Assembly: GCA_003254925.1 (NCBI GenBank)
Contig: QANZ01038703.1
Location: forward strand, 71,772-135,771
DNA from: Chamaecrista fasciculata
Taxonomy: Eukaryota; Streptophyta; Magnoliopsida; Fabales; Fabaceae
Direction: 5' to 3'
DNA length: 64,000 bases
Shown here: positions 37,571 through 49,549 of the stretch, piece after piece
How the letters are laid out: each line of letters opens with the position of its first letter
How positions within the stretch are numbered: the first letter of the stretch is position 1
Notes under the pieces: generated by a model
Databases searched by the model: none
What the model was told of the DNA's origin: nothing
The model's input: the letters and a program-made list of their open reading frames with translations, nothing else
Translations under genes and position numbers: made by a program

Positions 37571-38626
37571 TTAATTTTTTGACATATGAAAAATATAATT
37601 TTTCCAAACTTTAATTTATGTGTTAAATTCAAACGTGACGAGTTTAGAATTACAAGTTGCTTTTCATAAGTCTTTTCTTTATCTAGTTGAAGCCGTAAAC
37701 AAATGAAATCAAATTGAATCTTGAAAGTGGGTCGTTTGTTTTATGGTCAAACAAGTGATATCTCTCTCATTTTAAGTTTAAATGTAACAATTTCAGAACC
37801 ATGTGTTAACTCTTTAAGAGTTTTTTCTCTGTCCAGCTGAGATCGTCAACAAACAAGCTCAAGTCGCGTTCCGAAAGTTGATTTGGGACTAAACGTGAAA
37901 AGTCCTTGAAGTATAATCTCAATCCTACTTCCGGAACACGGTTTGACTTTATTTACTAGTGGTCTTAATTAAGTAGAGAAAAAACTCTTCAAGAATTAAA
38001 ACATAGTTTTAAACATGTATTCGCATTTGAAACGAAAGAAATATGATTAACTTCGTTTGTTTGACTGTGAAATAAGTAGTCCAATTTTGAGACACGATTT
38101 GATCTCATTTGTTGACGGCCCCAATGAGATAAAAAAAAATACTCATCAAAAGCAACTCGTGACTTTGAATTTGTTATATTCAAACTTAAAAAGAGAAAAA
38201 TATGATCGCATTAATTAATTTGAAATCTACTTGAAATAAATAAAATATTTAGGAATAATTTGATATCTATCACATATATTTGGAACTAATTTGAGAATAA
38301 ACAATTTAGATTTTGACTATATCTAAATTGTTAAAATGAATAGACAAAAGACATAGATAATTCATTAAAAAAGAATCGCTTGAATTAAGTAATGGTTGAC
38401 ATACACGCAAACATTTTCTTTTTCTAAACCAGTTTATCACTTTCTTCTGCCGTCATTTATTGTGTATAAACTATAAATATAATATTCTTTAGGGTAGTTC
38501 TTTAATTGATTTTGTCTCGGAATGTATAAGAAATTATTTAGTCAGTCTATATCTTATTTGTAATAATAAATATTAATTTTTTGATATATAAAAAATATAA
38601 TTTTTCCAAACTTTAATTTATGTGTT
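37571..38626. repeat. 1-kb tandem duplication: end of unit 1 plus unit 2
   Basis: 37571-37626 (TTAATTTTTTGACATATG onward) is the displaced end of unit 1; 37627-38569 is unit 2; 38570-38626 is the matching end of unit 2. Both ends contain TTCCAAACTTTAATTTATG. Confidence 0.75.
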
Positions 38627-38875
38627 ACGAAATATATAAAATTGTAAGAATAAAATATTAAATTTTTCATAAATTTTTATTCTCAATTTAATCCATAAAA
38701 AAATTACAAAAGACTAAATTGAAATAAAAAAGATTTAAGATGAACCAACTCGAAAAAAAAAATATATTAAAAATAAAAAAATAATATGAGTCTGACCATC
38801 AACTTAACTCAACTCGCTGAATAAAATAATGAGACTAAATTAATAAACAATATATACAAATAATACAAATGATAC

Positions 38876-39090
38876 AAATAATAATAAAGCTATCTCACCA
38901 TACAAATTAAACACATGTCTAACTATATAATAGCTCACTGCTTATGAGGGAAAGATAGTAACAATTACTAAATAGCTCACTGGTTTATTCAAGAGATAAC
39001 AATTCTAATATTGAATTAAATTTCTGGTTCAACAAGATTGAATTAATCAATTATTAATCTTGAAATCAAAAAGTAATTTCAAATTGTAAA
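38876..39090. repeat. Direct repeat, partner of 28009-28192
   Basis: Same sequence order as the copy downstream of the GDSL pseudogene, with a 35-base insertion around 38945-38980. No GDSL exon was found beside this copy. Confidence 0.65.
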
Positions 39091-39479
39091 GTTATCTCAT
39101 AAGAAATCACAAAATCTTAAATTATTTGAGCTCAATTAATTTAATAAATTGGCCAAATTTGGCTTTAGTTTCTTTTATATTAAATAAATTCAAACTTATT
39201 TACTTCAAATAATTGAATTTGAGCTAGCTGGGGCTGGACCGTTGTAGTACCTTTCTCAAGAGTCATGACAAATGAAATGATCCACAAATTCAAAGCATGA
39301 GATATAAAAATGTAAACATAATTCCAAAAATGCCCTTCTATTTTATGTGGAATAACAAAGAGAATTTACTATCTTTCCCTCATAAAAGATTTAAAATGTT
39401 GAATATTATTTAATTAGGAAAAGAAAATGAAAGAAATAATATTAGAGTATCATTCTCTTGAGAGAAAACTTACTATTTT

Positions 39480-39770
39480 GTCCCTGAATTTACACTGAGT
39501 GATCTGACCAGTCTCTAAATAATGGAAATACACGATTTGGTTCTTGAAATATTTCAATTATCAAATTAGTTCAAATTCAAGGACTTAATAGTATTAATTT
39601 AATATAAATTCAGGGACAAAAAGTATAAAATTAGGTCAAATTCGAAGATTAAATCATTAATAATTGAAATATTTCATAGACCAAATTGTATATTTCGATT
39701 ATTTAAGGACTAATTAATTAACTCAGTATAAATTTAACAATCAAATAGTACGTCTTCTTTTCTTTTGAAA
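39480..39770. repeat. GGACC-type tandem repeat block
   Basis: Units with CAAATTCAAGGACT and GGGACAAAAAGTATAAAATTAG; same type as 49130-49545. No gene. Confidence 0.5.
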
Positions 39771-40062
39771 AGTATTGGTCCTTAAAAGAGATGTATTATT
39801 TGTTCAAAAAAAAAAGGAGATGTATTATTATGCTTCAAAATATTGTTGAAAAGGACAAAAAAAAAACAAAGTGAAGCATTTTGGATTGTTGGTCCATATG
39901 CATTAATAGCAGAATGAAGTGGCCTCATCTTGTCATTCTTGGACCAAAATGGACTATGATATGTGCTCAAGTAATTTAACTTTGTTTTTATTTTCTTGAG
40001 CTCAAATAATTTAAAAATGTGTGGTTTTAAAAGTAGAGAATAATAATCATAACTGAAAAGTG

Positions 40063-41371
40063 TCTGCACCTGGGGTTACAATACTTTTCAAAAGAATGGT
40101 GACAAACCACGTATGCACTTGCTAAATCGCAGGATTCTCTTCAAGCCGAGGTCTATTGGGGGGCTTGGTTTTCAGGACACATCTCTTGTAAACAAAGCGC
40201 TTTTGGCAAAACATACATGGAGGATTCTTGAGAGGCCGAACTCCATTGTTTCTCTGCTTGGGTTCACAACAAATATGTCATCCCAAACTCAGACTTTCAA
40301 TCCAAAGAGAGCACTAAGGCTTGAAAGGGGTATGAGCTAACTCTCATATCATCACTGATCATCTGATTTGGAAGCTGGAAAGGGGAGATAGGGTAGATGT
40401 TGGTACTAAATTTTGGGGAAACCACATTAGCGGTCAGCCTTTTGGTATTTTCATGAATGATCTTTCTCCGCTACGATTCTTATACATGGGATATGAACAA
40501 GATTAGTGTTGTCTGTTCTGAGGATGAAGCTAGGCAGATCATAAGGGGACCTACCCCGATGAGGGATAAAACTGATTCCCTTATTTGGTCACCTGTTGGT
40601 ACCGAGTCGTATACAGTTGATGCTGGTTATGAGTTGCTGTTGAAGTTGTACCATCTGGAGGATAACAATACATTTTTTGTATCTTCTCAATTTCTGTGGA
40701 AGGACTTTTGGCACAGAAAGCGCCTATGTGACTTCCGGTGACATCCTGGAAGGCATGGCATGGTGCCCTTTCGACATTTTCAAATTTAAACAGACACCAT
40801 CTTAGATGTAATGTGTATTTCCCCTTCTGTGGATTCTCTGATGAGTCTGTAGATCATATTTTCCTAACATGTAACTTCGCTAGGGCGGTGTGGTTTGGAC
40901 TGGATTTGTCTTTAAAGCCCAATGCTGCTAGATTACAGACTGTTCAAAGGTGGCTCAGGTTCTGGATAATATGATGGAAGAGAAATCAAACATCGTTTTA
41001 TGACATTTGGCTTACAGGGCTAGTGGGCATGGACACGATTTGGAGACTGAGGAATGAAGCAATCCGGACGCGTCATCACACCACCTCAGTGAAGGCAATT
41101 AAGATGATTATCTACAACAGGGATATCTTTAGTTCTGTTTTTAGTAGTGTTTCTTGTATGTCTAGCTCCGTAATAAATATTGACAATATGCATAGCTTAT
41201 TAGAGTCTTCTGGTAATAGTTTGAGTAGGGAGGATGTGGGGCCCTCTTTAGTGGTGTCCCCACACCCTATGTTTATTGTGTTGTAGTGTTCCGTTCTCTG
41301 CCATGTTGTTGGGGTTGGGGTTGACCTTTTTTCTTTGTGAATTTTTTTTTATGATATTTATAAAAAAAAAA
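40063..41371 (+). pseudogene. 5'-truncated LINE with frameshifts
   Basis: Successive frames encode the end of a LINE reverse transcriptase (FKPRSIGGLGFQDTSLVNKA then LLAKHTWRILERP), the zf-RVT region (WKDFWHRKRLC; FPFCGFSDESVDHIFLTCNF; AVWFGLDL) and the following WRLRNEAIR linker. The reading frame changes near 40340, 40740 and 40975, so it is dead. A poly(A) run ends it at about 41371. Imperfect direct repeats AACTGAAAAGTG (40051-40062) and AACTGAAATGTG (41372-41383) look like its target-site duplication. Confidence 0.85.
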
Positions 41372-41383
41372 AACTGAAATGTG

Positions 41384-42057
41384 CATATGACAATCGATAT
41401 GTGTTTGAATGAATCCATTTCATTCTATGAGACACATTGAAACTTGGTACAGCACATCAAATTTCTTTATAACTAATATTAAGTTATGTATCTTAATATA
41501 ATATTTCTTAAAAAAAATCACAAAAAAAGAGGGGATAATGAGTTATTTAGTTATCACCACATTCTTATATCATTATTTTAAATATTAATTTTATTTTTAT
41601 GTTATTTAATTTCATATCTAATATATGATTTTAAAAATTAGCGATTGAAATATTTTGAAATTATATACAATAGTTTATAAAATAAATAAGTAAGTAAAGT
41701 TAACATCAAATATAAATAAGTTAGTCATTTTCGATTAACTTATGTTTTGGCCAAAATTAAAATTAAAAAAATATAAATGAGCATGTAAATATTATTTTAA
41801 AGTTATAAAATATTAAAAAATAATTTTGTGATTATTATTATACTTTGAAATACTATTAAATTACTCATTTGTTCGATACTTTTACTGTATTTTTTTATTT
41901 CAAGTTATACAAAATTAGAACATTATAAAAATTTGAAAAGTTACTTGACTTTTTCAACTAACCCTATTACTTTTTATTATATTTATTATTTTGTATAAAA
42001 TACTGTATTAATATATTATATCGTTGAAGGTAATGATGAATAGTAATTATATGATAT
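41384..42057. other. AT-rich intergenic DNA
   Basis: Very AT-rich, no gene or repeat edge seen. Confidence 0.5.
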
Positions 42058-42066
42058 AATATAAAA

Positions 42067-43392
42067 GAGAAAACTAGCATTTCGATCCCTGAATTTTACG
42101 GGTGGTGGCAGCTAGGTCCATGGATTTTCGAAATTATACAACCAGGTCCTTGAATTATGCAAACGTTGAGCAAGTTAGTCCTTCCATCACCTAGGGGTTA
42201 CAAAAAAGCTAGTGTGGCACGGATGGAGGCTGAGGTGTGCCGTTATGTGCTAACGTGGCCGTTAACTGCCACGTCAATACCGGTTGAACTTAAAAAAAAA
42301 AAATGTATGTCATGTATGCAACCCCTAAACCCTAAAACCCCAAACCCCATTGTCATCGCCACCTTCTTCTCTTTTCACACTTCCCAAATTTTGTCATCGC
42401 CGCCGCCACCACCCCTTTCCTTCTTTCTTCTTTGCCGGTGAGTCCACACATTCACTCCTTCTTGACCAAGATCGTCTCATACCAACTCTCTGTTTTTCGC
42501 AGATTGAGTTCGTAGGGAGAAGAGGGTCAATAGTGTAAACCCAAAACGACGACTCACTCGCTCACTCGCTTTCATCATTCGAAGGTTTCACTCTTACCCA
42601 TTTCAATTGAACCTTCTTTCAAATTTGGGGTTTTCTTGTGCTCTCTCTGGTATGATTTGCAATGGGTTCTGTGATGTGGGTCGTAGTTAATTTTGGGGAT
42701 AAGGAAGAGAAAATAGTGGTTGGGTGAAGAAAAGTGGGAGAATGATGAAAATCGGCGACAAATTTGGAAGATGAACAGTGCGTGATGACGAAGATGATGA
42801 TGAACAATGTGTAATTTCGAATGGGGGTCTAGGGTTTAGGGTTTATGGGTTAGGGTTTTAGGGTTTAGAATTTTAGGGTTTTAGGTTTAGGGTTTAGACT
42901 TTTAGGATTTAGGGTTTAGGGTTTTTATTATTTAGTCCCTGCATATCAATTTAGTCCTTGAAAGAGTCATGGGTTAAGGACTAAATTGGAATGTTTAAAA
43001 TATTTTTGGGACACTTTACAATTTTATTTTGAGGACTTGGGGCTAAAATGAATGAAGATGATGAAGAAGAAGTGAACGTTGAGAATAATGGGATAAAAAT
43101 GGGTCAGGCCTAAATTGCAAGTAAGGCCATTTTTTTATTCTTTATGCTTATGTGGCAACCATTTTTTTGTGTTTAACCGATGCTGACATGACAGTTAACA
43201 GCCACGTCAGCACTTAACGAGTCACGTCATCCTCCATCCATGCCACATCAGCTTTTTTTAACCCCTAGGTAACGGAAGGACCAACTTGATCAACATTTGC
43301 ATAATTCGGGGACCTGGTTGTATAATTTTGAAAATCCCGAGACCTAGCTGCCACCGTCTGTAAATTTTAGGGACCGGAATGTTAGTTTTCTC
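42067..43392. mobile_element. 1.33-kb Mutator-like element with possible captured gene sequence (Pack-MULE candidate)
   Basis: Terminal inverted repeats GAGAAAACTAGCATT (left) and the complement of GAGAAAACTAACATT (right), extending about 170 bases (GGTGGCAGCTAGGTC, ACCTAGGGGTT on both sides). Exact 9-bp direct repeat AATATAAAA at 42058-42066 and 43393-43401. The interior 42345-42800 is GC-richer than its surroundings, with a possible exon-intron layout (GTGAGTCC at 42439, TTTTTCGCAG at 42494-42503), unlike the element's ends. No transposase. Captured host sequence is inference. Confidence 0.85.
42838..42925. repeat. Degenerate interstitial telomere-like repeat
   Basis: Runs of TTTAGGG and TTTTAGGG variants, the plant telomere unit, within the Mutator-like element. 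A shorter complementary run (CCCTAAACCCTAAAA) lies near 42325, before the captured-looking segment. Confidence 0.8.
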
Positions 43393-43857
43393 AATATAAA
43401 ATTACCATAATATATATTATTGCATAATTCATATTAGTCACAATTTTTTTTTAAGAGTCCTGACAATTATTTCCTTTTCTCCAACTATATAGGAGTATTG
43501 ATTAAGACTTCTGCAATAAATGCATATGCTAAGCATCCCAGAGGCAGGAGGCAAGAAGCAAGAGGCAGGGATGCTAGATGTTATAAAAAATTAATGCCAA
43601 GAAAAAGATTGGGTACCAAAACTAATTATTTCCAGCTGTTCTTGAATTATTTCTGACAGAAGAGTTTATGATATTTTGAATTCAGGTTCATAATCATTGA
43701 TTTATGAAATAATAATTACTAAATATGTTTTCTTTTCATATTCTATATAAAATGTTTTATGTATAAATAATAATTACTACATATGTTTTGTTTGAGTAAT
43801 TTATTTAATTTAATTCTTAGCAAGGGTAAACTTAAGATTCATTTTAATGGTGTTTTG

Positions 43858-44302
43858 TAGGGCTGTTCAAGGCCCGGTCAGTTGGGTCCAGTTCGGGTCT
43901 AGTATTTTTAATCTCAGCCCAGTCCAAGATATATTCATTTTATTAAAAAAATACTTTTTAAAATTTTTGTACTATATATATTTATATTTTTTACTATTAA
44001 ATATTTTTTTTATTGTATAAAATACATATAAATTATTATTATCAATTGTATATTAAAAAAATACATAAAATATATACTTAATTTCAATTAAATCATCAAT
44101 TTTTTAACAAATAAATTAATTTAATGTCTTTATTAATAATAGCATTATTAAATTGATTCATAATTAATTATGTTATCTTAAAAAATATATAAAATAAATA
44201 AATAGCTTAAATAAAAAATATAAAATTTTTGAAAGAAAAATTCAGTGACTTGGCCTCGGCCCATTTCTCGGTCCAATTGAAACCTTACCTTGTACACCCT
44301 TA
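43858..44302. mobile_element. hAT-like MITE remnant
   Basis: Ends TAGGGCTGTTCAAGGCCC and the complement of TAAGGGTGTACAAGG. The flanking 8-mers GTGTTTTG and GTATCTAA agree at only four positions, so no target duplication is claimed. Confidence 0.5.
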
Positions 44303-44369
44303 GTATCTAATGATCTATAATTATCACAAGCTTTCCATTAAAAAAAAAAAAAAGGCAAAAATTTTCATG

Positions 44370-44715
44370 TGCGATCATTTTCAATTATACCCCCAAAAAA
44401 ATTTTTTGGTCAATTTTACCCTCAAAGTATGAAGTTAGTTTCTGTTATATCTCTAAAGTTTTTTTTGAGTCAATTATGCCCCTAATATTTTCTTTTTTTA
44501 TATCAATTATACCTCAAATATTTTTTTTTGTAACTATTGTACCCTCAATTTGGGGGTACAATTGACTCAAATGTGAAACATTAAGGGTATAATTGACTAA
44601 AAACTTTGGAGATATAATTGAAACTGACCTCATACTTTGGAAGCATAATTGACTTAAAAACATTTTTGAGAATATAATTAAAAATAATCACATATTTTGG
44701 AGGTACCAATAATAC
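44370..44715. repeat. Inverted repeat of the ACCCCAAAGTATGAGG type
   Basis: Left arm units (ATACCCCCAAA, TCAATTTTACCC) return as complements in the right arm. A relative occurs at 47900-48150. Confidence 0.55.
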
Positions 44716-45230
44716 TTTTGTAAAAAGAAAATATTTACAAATTTTTGGACTAAAGATTCTAACTCATGGAATTAAGGATGAAAGAAAAAGTTTTCGCCTC
44801 ATTTGAAAAAAAATTAAAAAATGGATGAGATTCTCCCTTATTTAGGGCCTGTTTGGGAACACCAGGATTATAATCCAATCTCATTCAATCATCATCTCAT
44901 CCTAGGATTGGATGAACAGTACTGGATTGGTGTTTTTCTGAACCTTCATCTCATCTCATCTCATCTCATCCACATCATCATCTCATCTCATTTTCTCTTA
45001 CAATTACTAATCTATCCCTACTTATACATCTATAATTACCTATACTTTAATACAAATATATATAAAAAAAAAGAATTAGACAAAATAGTAATTTTACATA
45101 CCCTCATTTATTACACTTATAATTTTCTCTCTCCATCTATCATTTCTCATCATTTTTATTCTCTTTTCCACTCACACACCTCTCTCTCTCTCTCTCTCTC
45201 TCTTTCTCATATATAGAATTATATTATTAT

Positions 45231-45382
45231 NNNNNNNNNNNNNNNNNNNNNNNNNNNNNNNNNNNNNNNNNNNNNNNNNNNNNNNNNNNNNNNNNNNNNN
45301 NNNNNNNNNNNNNNNNNNNNNNNNNNNNNNNNNNNNNNNNNNNNNNNNNNNNNNNNNNNNNNNNNNNNNNNNNNNNNNNNNN
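45231..45382. other. Assembly gap (152 N)
   Basis: Run of N between a CT-rich microsatellite (45180-45205) and a 139-bp tandem repeat whose first visible copy starts at about 45383. The gap probably hides more of one of these repeats. Confidence 0.95.
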
Positions 45383-45389
45383 TTTTTTT

Positions 45390-45640
45390 GTCCCAATGTT
45401 CTTTTATATGTTTGAGTAAAATTTATAATTGAATCCAAATTTTTTTTAAGGTACAATCTTTTTCTAGTCCCGCTATTATATTTTTTTAAAAAAATAGAAT
45501 AAAAAATTGTGTAGTGTTGTTTTTTTTTGTCCCAATGTTCTTTTATTTGTTTTATTAAAATATATAATTGAATTCAAAATAATTTTTTTTAAGATACAAT
45601 CTTCTTCTAAACCCGTCATAACATATTTAAAAAAAGTGAA
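45390..45640. repeat. 139-bp tandem duplication
   Basis: The phrase GTCCCAATGTTCTTTTAT occurs at 45390 and 45529, followed in both copies by AATTGAAT, TTTAAG and ACAATCTT. The first copy abuts the gap. Confidence 0.75.
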
Positions 45641-46789
45641 AAAAATGGAAAAGTTTAATATTCACATTTGTTGGCAGTCTAGTCTTTAAACATGAGATAA
45701 GTTCATTTCGGTTATCAAAATATTTGTTATATTTTTGAGTCTGAACATCAATTCAATCCCTCTTTTTTTAAATATATCTGACGAAGTTTTTTGAAAAAAT
45801 TAAAAAGAATTAAAACTATTTCTCGTTCTGTTTTGTTTATCAAACTATGAGATTAGTTAAAACTATTTCCTAAATAATAACGGTAATATTTTTTTAGGGA
45901 CAAAATACAAAATGGCCCATGTGTATGTACATGCTTGAATCATTGGATTCAAAAATAAAGGGTTAAAGGGTTAAATTGGTCCTAAATGTTTGCCCTAATG
46001 TTCATTTTGGTCCACCATTAATCATTTTGTTAACATTTAGTACCAATTTTAACATTTATTAAAATAATGGACCAAAATGAATATTAGGTCATACATTTAG
46101 GACCAAAATGAAACTTTCACCACACATTTTATTAGAATTTAGAGTTGTTTTCTAATTTGCTATTTGGTCCTCAAACTATTATTTGTTATTTTTTTGTCGT
46201 TCAATTTCATAAATAGACCTCATTATTAATGATTGGGGTTTTCTACAAGGCCCCAGTTATCTTTTACACACGTTAGAGATTGATTAATTGGAACAGTTCG
46301 AATTTATGGACCAAATTGTATGTCAAAAAATAATTCCAATATTATTTTCATTTTGGCCCATAATCTCATCCACTTGGATTTGGATTGACCCATAACCCTC
46401 AATCCAAAATTTTCTCATCCCCACAATTTCCAATATCATATCACACTTCACAATATCATCTCATCTCAATATTATTTCAATCAAAACACAACCAAACATC
46501 TATCATCTCATCTCATCCCATCTCATTATCTCAATCTCATCTCATTATTTCCTACCATTTCTACCCCTATATAAATTACAAAAATCCATCAACTTTTTTC
46601 TACCAACCACAATCATTACATACCCTTTTATATAATTTCACACCCTATTTAACATCATTATCACTAAAATCACCCAAACACCAATACATCATCTCATCTC
46701 ATCCAATTAAAAAATAATCTCATCCCATCCATTTGGATGAGATTGGATGAGATTGGATTAGAATTGAAAGTCTCCCGAACAGACCCTTA

Positions 46790-47890
46790 GAAAGATAGAT
46801 TTGGATTTTTTTTTTTTTGGTCGATGATAGATTTGGATTCACAGGGCGAAATACATCTCTTCCTTTATCTAAGTTTTATGAAAAGTCCAGGCCCACTCTG
46901 ATTTAAAGGCTTTTCTTTTAGTAGATAGTCATACGTTATAGATTGACCAAAACAAAAACGTTATACGTTATAGAAAAACAAAACACAAATGACTTGATTC
47001 AAAAGTCCAGTTAACCAGTTTGGACTTTGAAATAGGATGTTTTGGGTTTTCCCAATTGATTTTGGGATTTTTTTTTTGGAGCCATTAAGTTTAAGGGGTT
47101 TTAGGTTTATAGCTGGCAAAAATAATGCAAATTAAGTTCACTTTTCATCTCTTTGGCGTCTTTGGTTAGAATATAATGCAAAATTATTTAGCTATAATCT
47201 GCTATTTGCCGCCCCCTATATCATGATGTCATCCTCTAAATGTATTTATTTCATTTATGCCTATGACTATAATAAAGGGTGGACCATTGCATTTGAAAAA
47301 TCATCTAGTTAGGCAATTCGGTAAAATGCTTATGAATGTATAGATTTGAGTGTATTATTTAGTGTGATGTTATTTTGTATGAAAGTAATATATGACATGG
47401 ATCGTCTATAGTGCATTATAGGTGAAGTGTTGAGAAAGACAAAAAATTTAAAAAAAAAAAGTGTCAGAGTTATGAGTTCCGATGACACTTTCTCTTAGAC
47501 CTTTATTTATTTTGTTATTATAAATGTTGCCATATCATATTTTACCGTGAACTTTAGCCCCTAACCCACAAATAAAAGAAGAAATTAAAACTAAAAAGAA
47601 GTGTGAAAATGACATTAAAATTCAAAATCAAGTGGAGTTGAGTTTCTTGAAAAAGATTAACCTCTCACAAAATAACAAGTAAACTATGTTCGAACTCCTG
47701 TTAAGAAAGATTTACATATTTAGTGCTGAAAATTTCCTACAACAGAGAGATATATGTGAAAAATGGAAAACTAAAATTGATAGGATTGTTATGTGAGATT
47801 GTATATGTATGAGATTGTTATGTTACCAGTCTTATGTGAGATTGCTATGTTAGCTATATATGTATGTATAATGTATTTAAATAAAGAAAA
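46790..47890. other. Intergenic DNA, no gene seen
   Basis: Mixed AT-rich sequence without a supported reading frame or bounded repeat. Confidence 0.45.
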
Positions 47891-47899
47891 TAAAAAATA

Positions 47900-48150
47900 T
47901 TCTTGGTACCCCAAAGTATGAGGTCAACTTTAGTTGTATTCTCAAAATTTTTTTTTGGATCAATTGTACTATTAATATTTCATATTTAAGTTAATTGTAC
48001 TCTTAATATTTTACATTTGAATCAATTGTACCTTAAAATTGGGGGTATAATTAACATAAAAAAATAAAAGATTAGGGGTACAATTAACCAAAATAAACTT
48101 TGGGAGTACAACTAAAATTAGACTCACACTTTGGGGTATCAATAATACTT
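47900..48150. repeat. Inverted repeat downstream of the LEA gene
   Basis: GGTACCCCAAAGTATGAGG at the left returns as the complement around CTCACACTTTGGGGTA at the right. Its right edge is about 130 bases from the LEA stop codon. Confidence 0.6.
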
Positions 48151-48278
48151 TTTCCATAAAGAAAAAACATGAGAATTAGAAGAAGCATGTTATTCATTAT
48201 CATATTCCTTATATAGTTATACACTTATGTATGTATGTATGTATGCATTATTGATTTTTAAAGACAAAGATTACTAAT

Positions 48279-48824
48279 TTAAAGGTTGTTGTTGTTATGA
48301 GTCTTGGACAGAAACTTGTTCCTCAGTGCAACAGCATCATCAACAACATCATTTCCAAAGCAATTCTCAGGAACCCAGTTCCCTGTCTTTGGATCTCTCA
48401 TCCAAAAGATTTCCCCTTTCGCTTCAGCTTCGCCGGGTGATGGCGCCGCCTTCTTCACCATCGGGGCTGCCTCGGCTGCCACCACCAACCTTCCATTCTC
48501 TGCCACAATTCCATAACCTCTCTTTCTGCACCATTCAATTAGTTAGAAAGATACATAAGGGATTGGTTAAAGTAATAAATGGTTTGGTATTGCTTGCAAA
48601 ATTCTGTATTTAAGAATTTATAAATACAGTTATTTTTATTAGAAGACTCTCCTATCATAATCAAATACACACATGATACGGGTGAATTTGAATTAATCAA
48701 AACAAAACTCTGAATATGGAGTGTATGAAAAAAAATATACATACATATAAGTATAGAAGATTTTAGAGGGAGATAGATATAACCTGATGTGGATGAGAAC
48801 TGAGTTGATAGAAATCTTAGCCAT
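48279..48824 (-). CDS. LEA_3 (LEA5/SAG21-type) stress protein, two exons
   Basis: Exon 1 (48824-48784) encodes MAKISINSVLIHI and joins exon 2 (48525-48279) across a GT-AG intron, giving about 95 residues, the usual length for this family. The last part, IFWMRDPKTGNWVPENCFGN then DVVDDAVALRNKFL, is the family's conserved W-x-DP-x-TG-x-x-x-PE block followed by an acidic start and a short helix. The N-terminal stretch, with Ser, Lys and Arg but few acidic residues, fits the organelle-targeting leader known for SAG21-like proteins. Family members accumulate under drought, oxidative stress and senescence. The middle is Ala/Glu/Lys-rich, as in disordered LEA proteins. A TATATATA box lies at about 48883-48890, some 60 bases before the ATG. 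Confidence 0.88.
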
Positions 48825-49129
48825 TATATATAAATATTGAAAAATTGGAAGTTGCAGATGCATAGAGTGTTGGAGAGCTTATTTATATATATAGCCTCAT
48901 AAAGTGGGTTTTCTGCTACTTAATTAATTAATAAATCTAGCGCATAAAAATTAGCTGAGTATAATAGTTTATAATATTCTAGTTAAGACATGTGACAGAA
49001 TCTAACTTATTAAAGTTTTTTCAATATAAACCTGAAATTTTCTAGGAAACTAATTATTTGATATTTGAATTTATATCAAGTTAACTAATTAATCTTTAAA
49101 TAATTAAAAATATATTACTCACCCTCTGA

Positions 49130-49545
49130 ATTTTTGTAATTGTCAACATGTGATCCCTAGGTCAAATTCAAGGAAAAAAAAGTATAAATTTAGTTTAAAT
49201 TTAAGGACTAAATAGTATAAATTTAGTACAAATTTAGGTGCCAAAAAATATAAATTAATTCAAATTCTGGGGGACCAAATAAAATTAATTTGGTACAAAT
49301 TTAGACACCAAAAAGTTATAAAATTAGTTCAAATTCAAGAATCAAATAGTATTAGTTTAATACAAATTTAGGGACCAAAAAGTATAAAATTAGTTCAAAT
49401 TCAAGGACCAAATCGTCACTAGCGACCAAATAGTTGATAATTGAAATATTTTAATGATCAAATTGGGTATTTCAATTATTTAGAGACTGATTAATTAATT
49501 TGGTGTAAATTAAGAGACAAAATAATAGATTTTTTCAAAAAAAAA
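49130..49545. repeat. GGACC-type tandem repeat block upstream of the LEA gene
   Basis: About six imperfect units with AGGGACCAAAAAGTATAAA and TTAGTTCAAATTCAAGGAC. Related to 25840-26700 and 39480-39770. Confidence 0.6.
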
Positions 49546-49549
49546 AAAT

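Larger units (their letters stand above)
44845..46786. mobile_element. PIF/Harbinger-like element with assembly gap and nested repeats
   Basis: Terminal repeats GGGCCTGTTTGGGA and the complement of GGGTCTGTTCGGGA, flanked by TTA on both sides (44842-44844, 46787-46789): the classic Tourist/Harbinger signature. Sub-terminal ATCTCATC units are abundant in both arms. The middle carries a CT microsatellite, the N gap (45231-45382), a 139-bp tandem duplication and a GGTCC-type segment, which look like later insertions. No transposase seen. Confidence 0.75.

Noticed and set aside
42157-42538. Frames inside the Mutator-like element
   Set aside because: They run across the terminal inverted repeat and lack domains; at best they overlap captured sequence.
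43858-44302. Exact target duplication for the TAGGGCTGTTCAAGG element
   Set aside because: The flanking 8-mers agree at only four of eight bases.
48304-48613. Plus-strand frames overlapping the LEA gene
   Set aside because: They are opposite-strand shadows of the LEA_3 coding exon.
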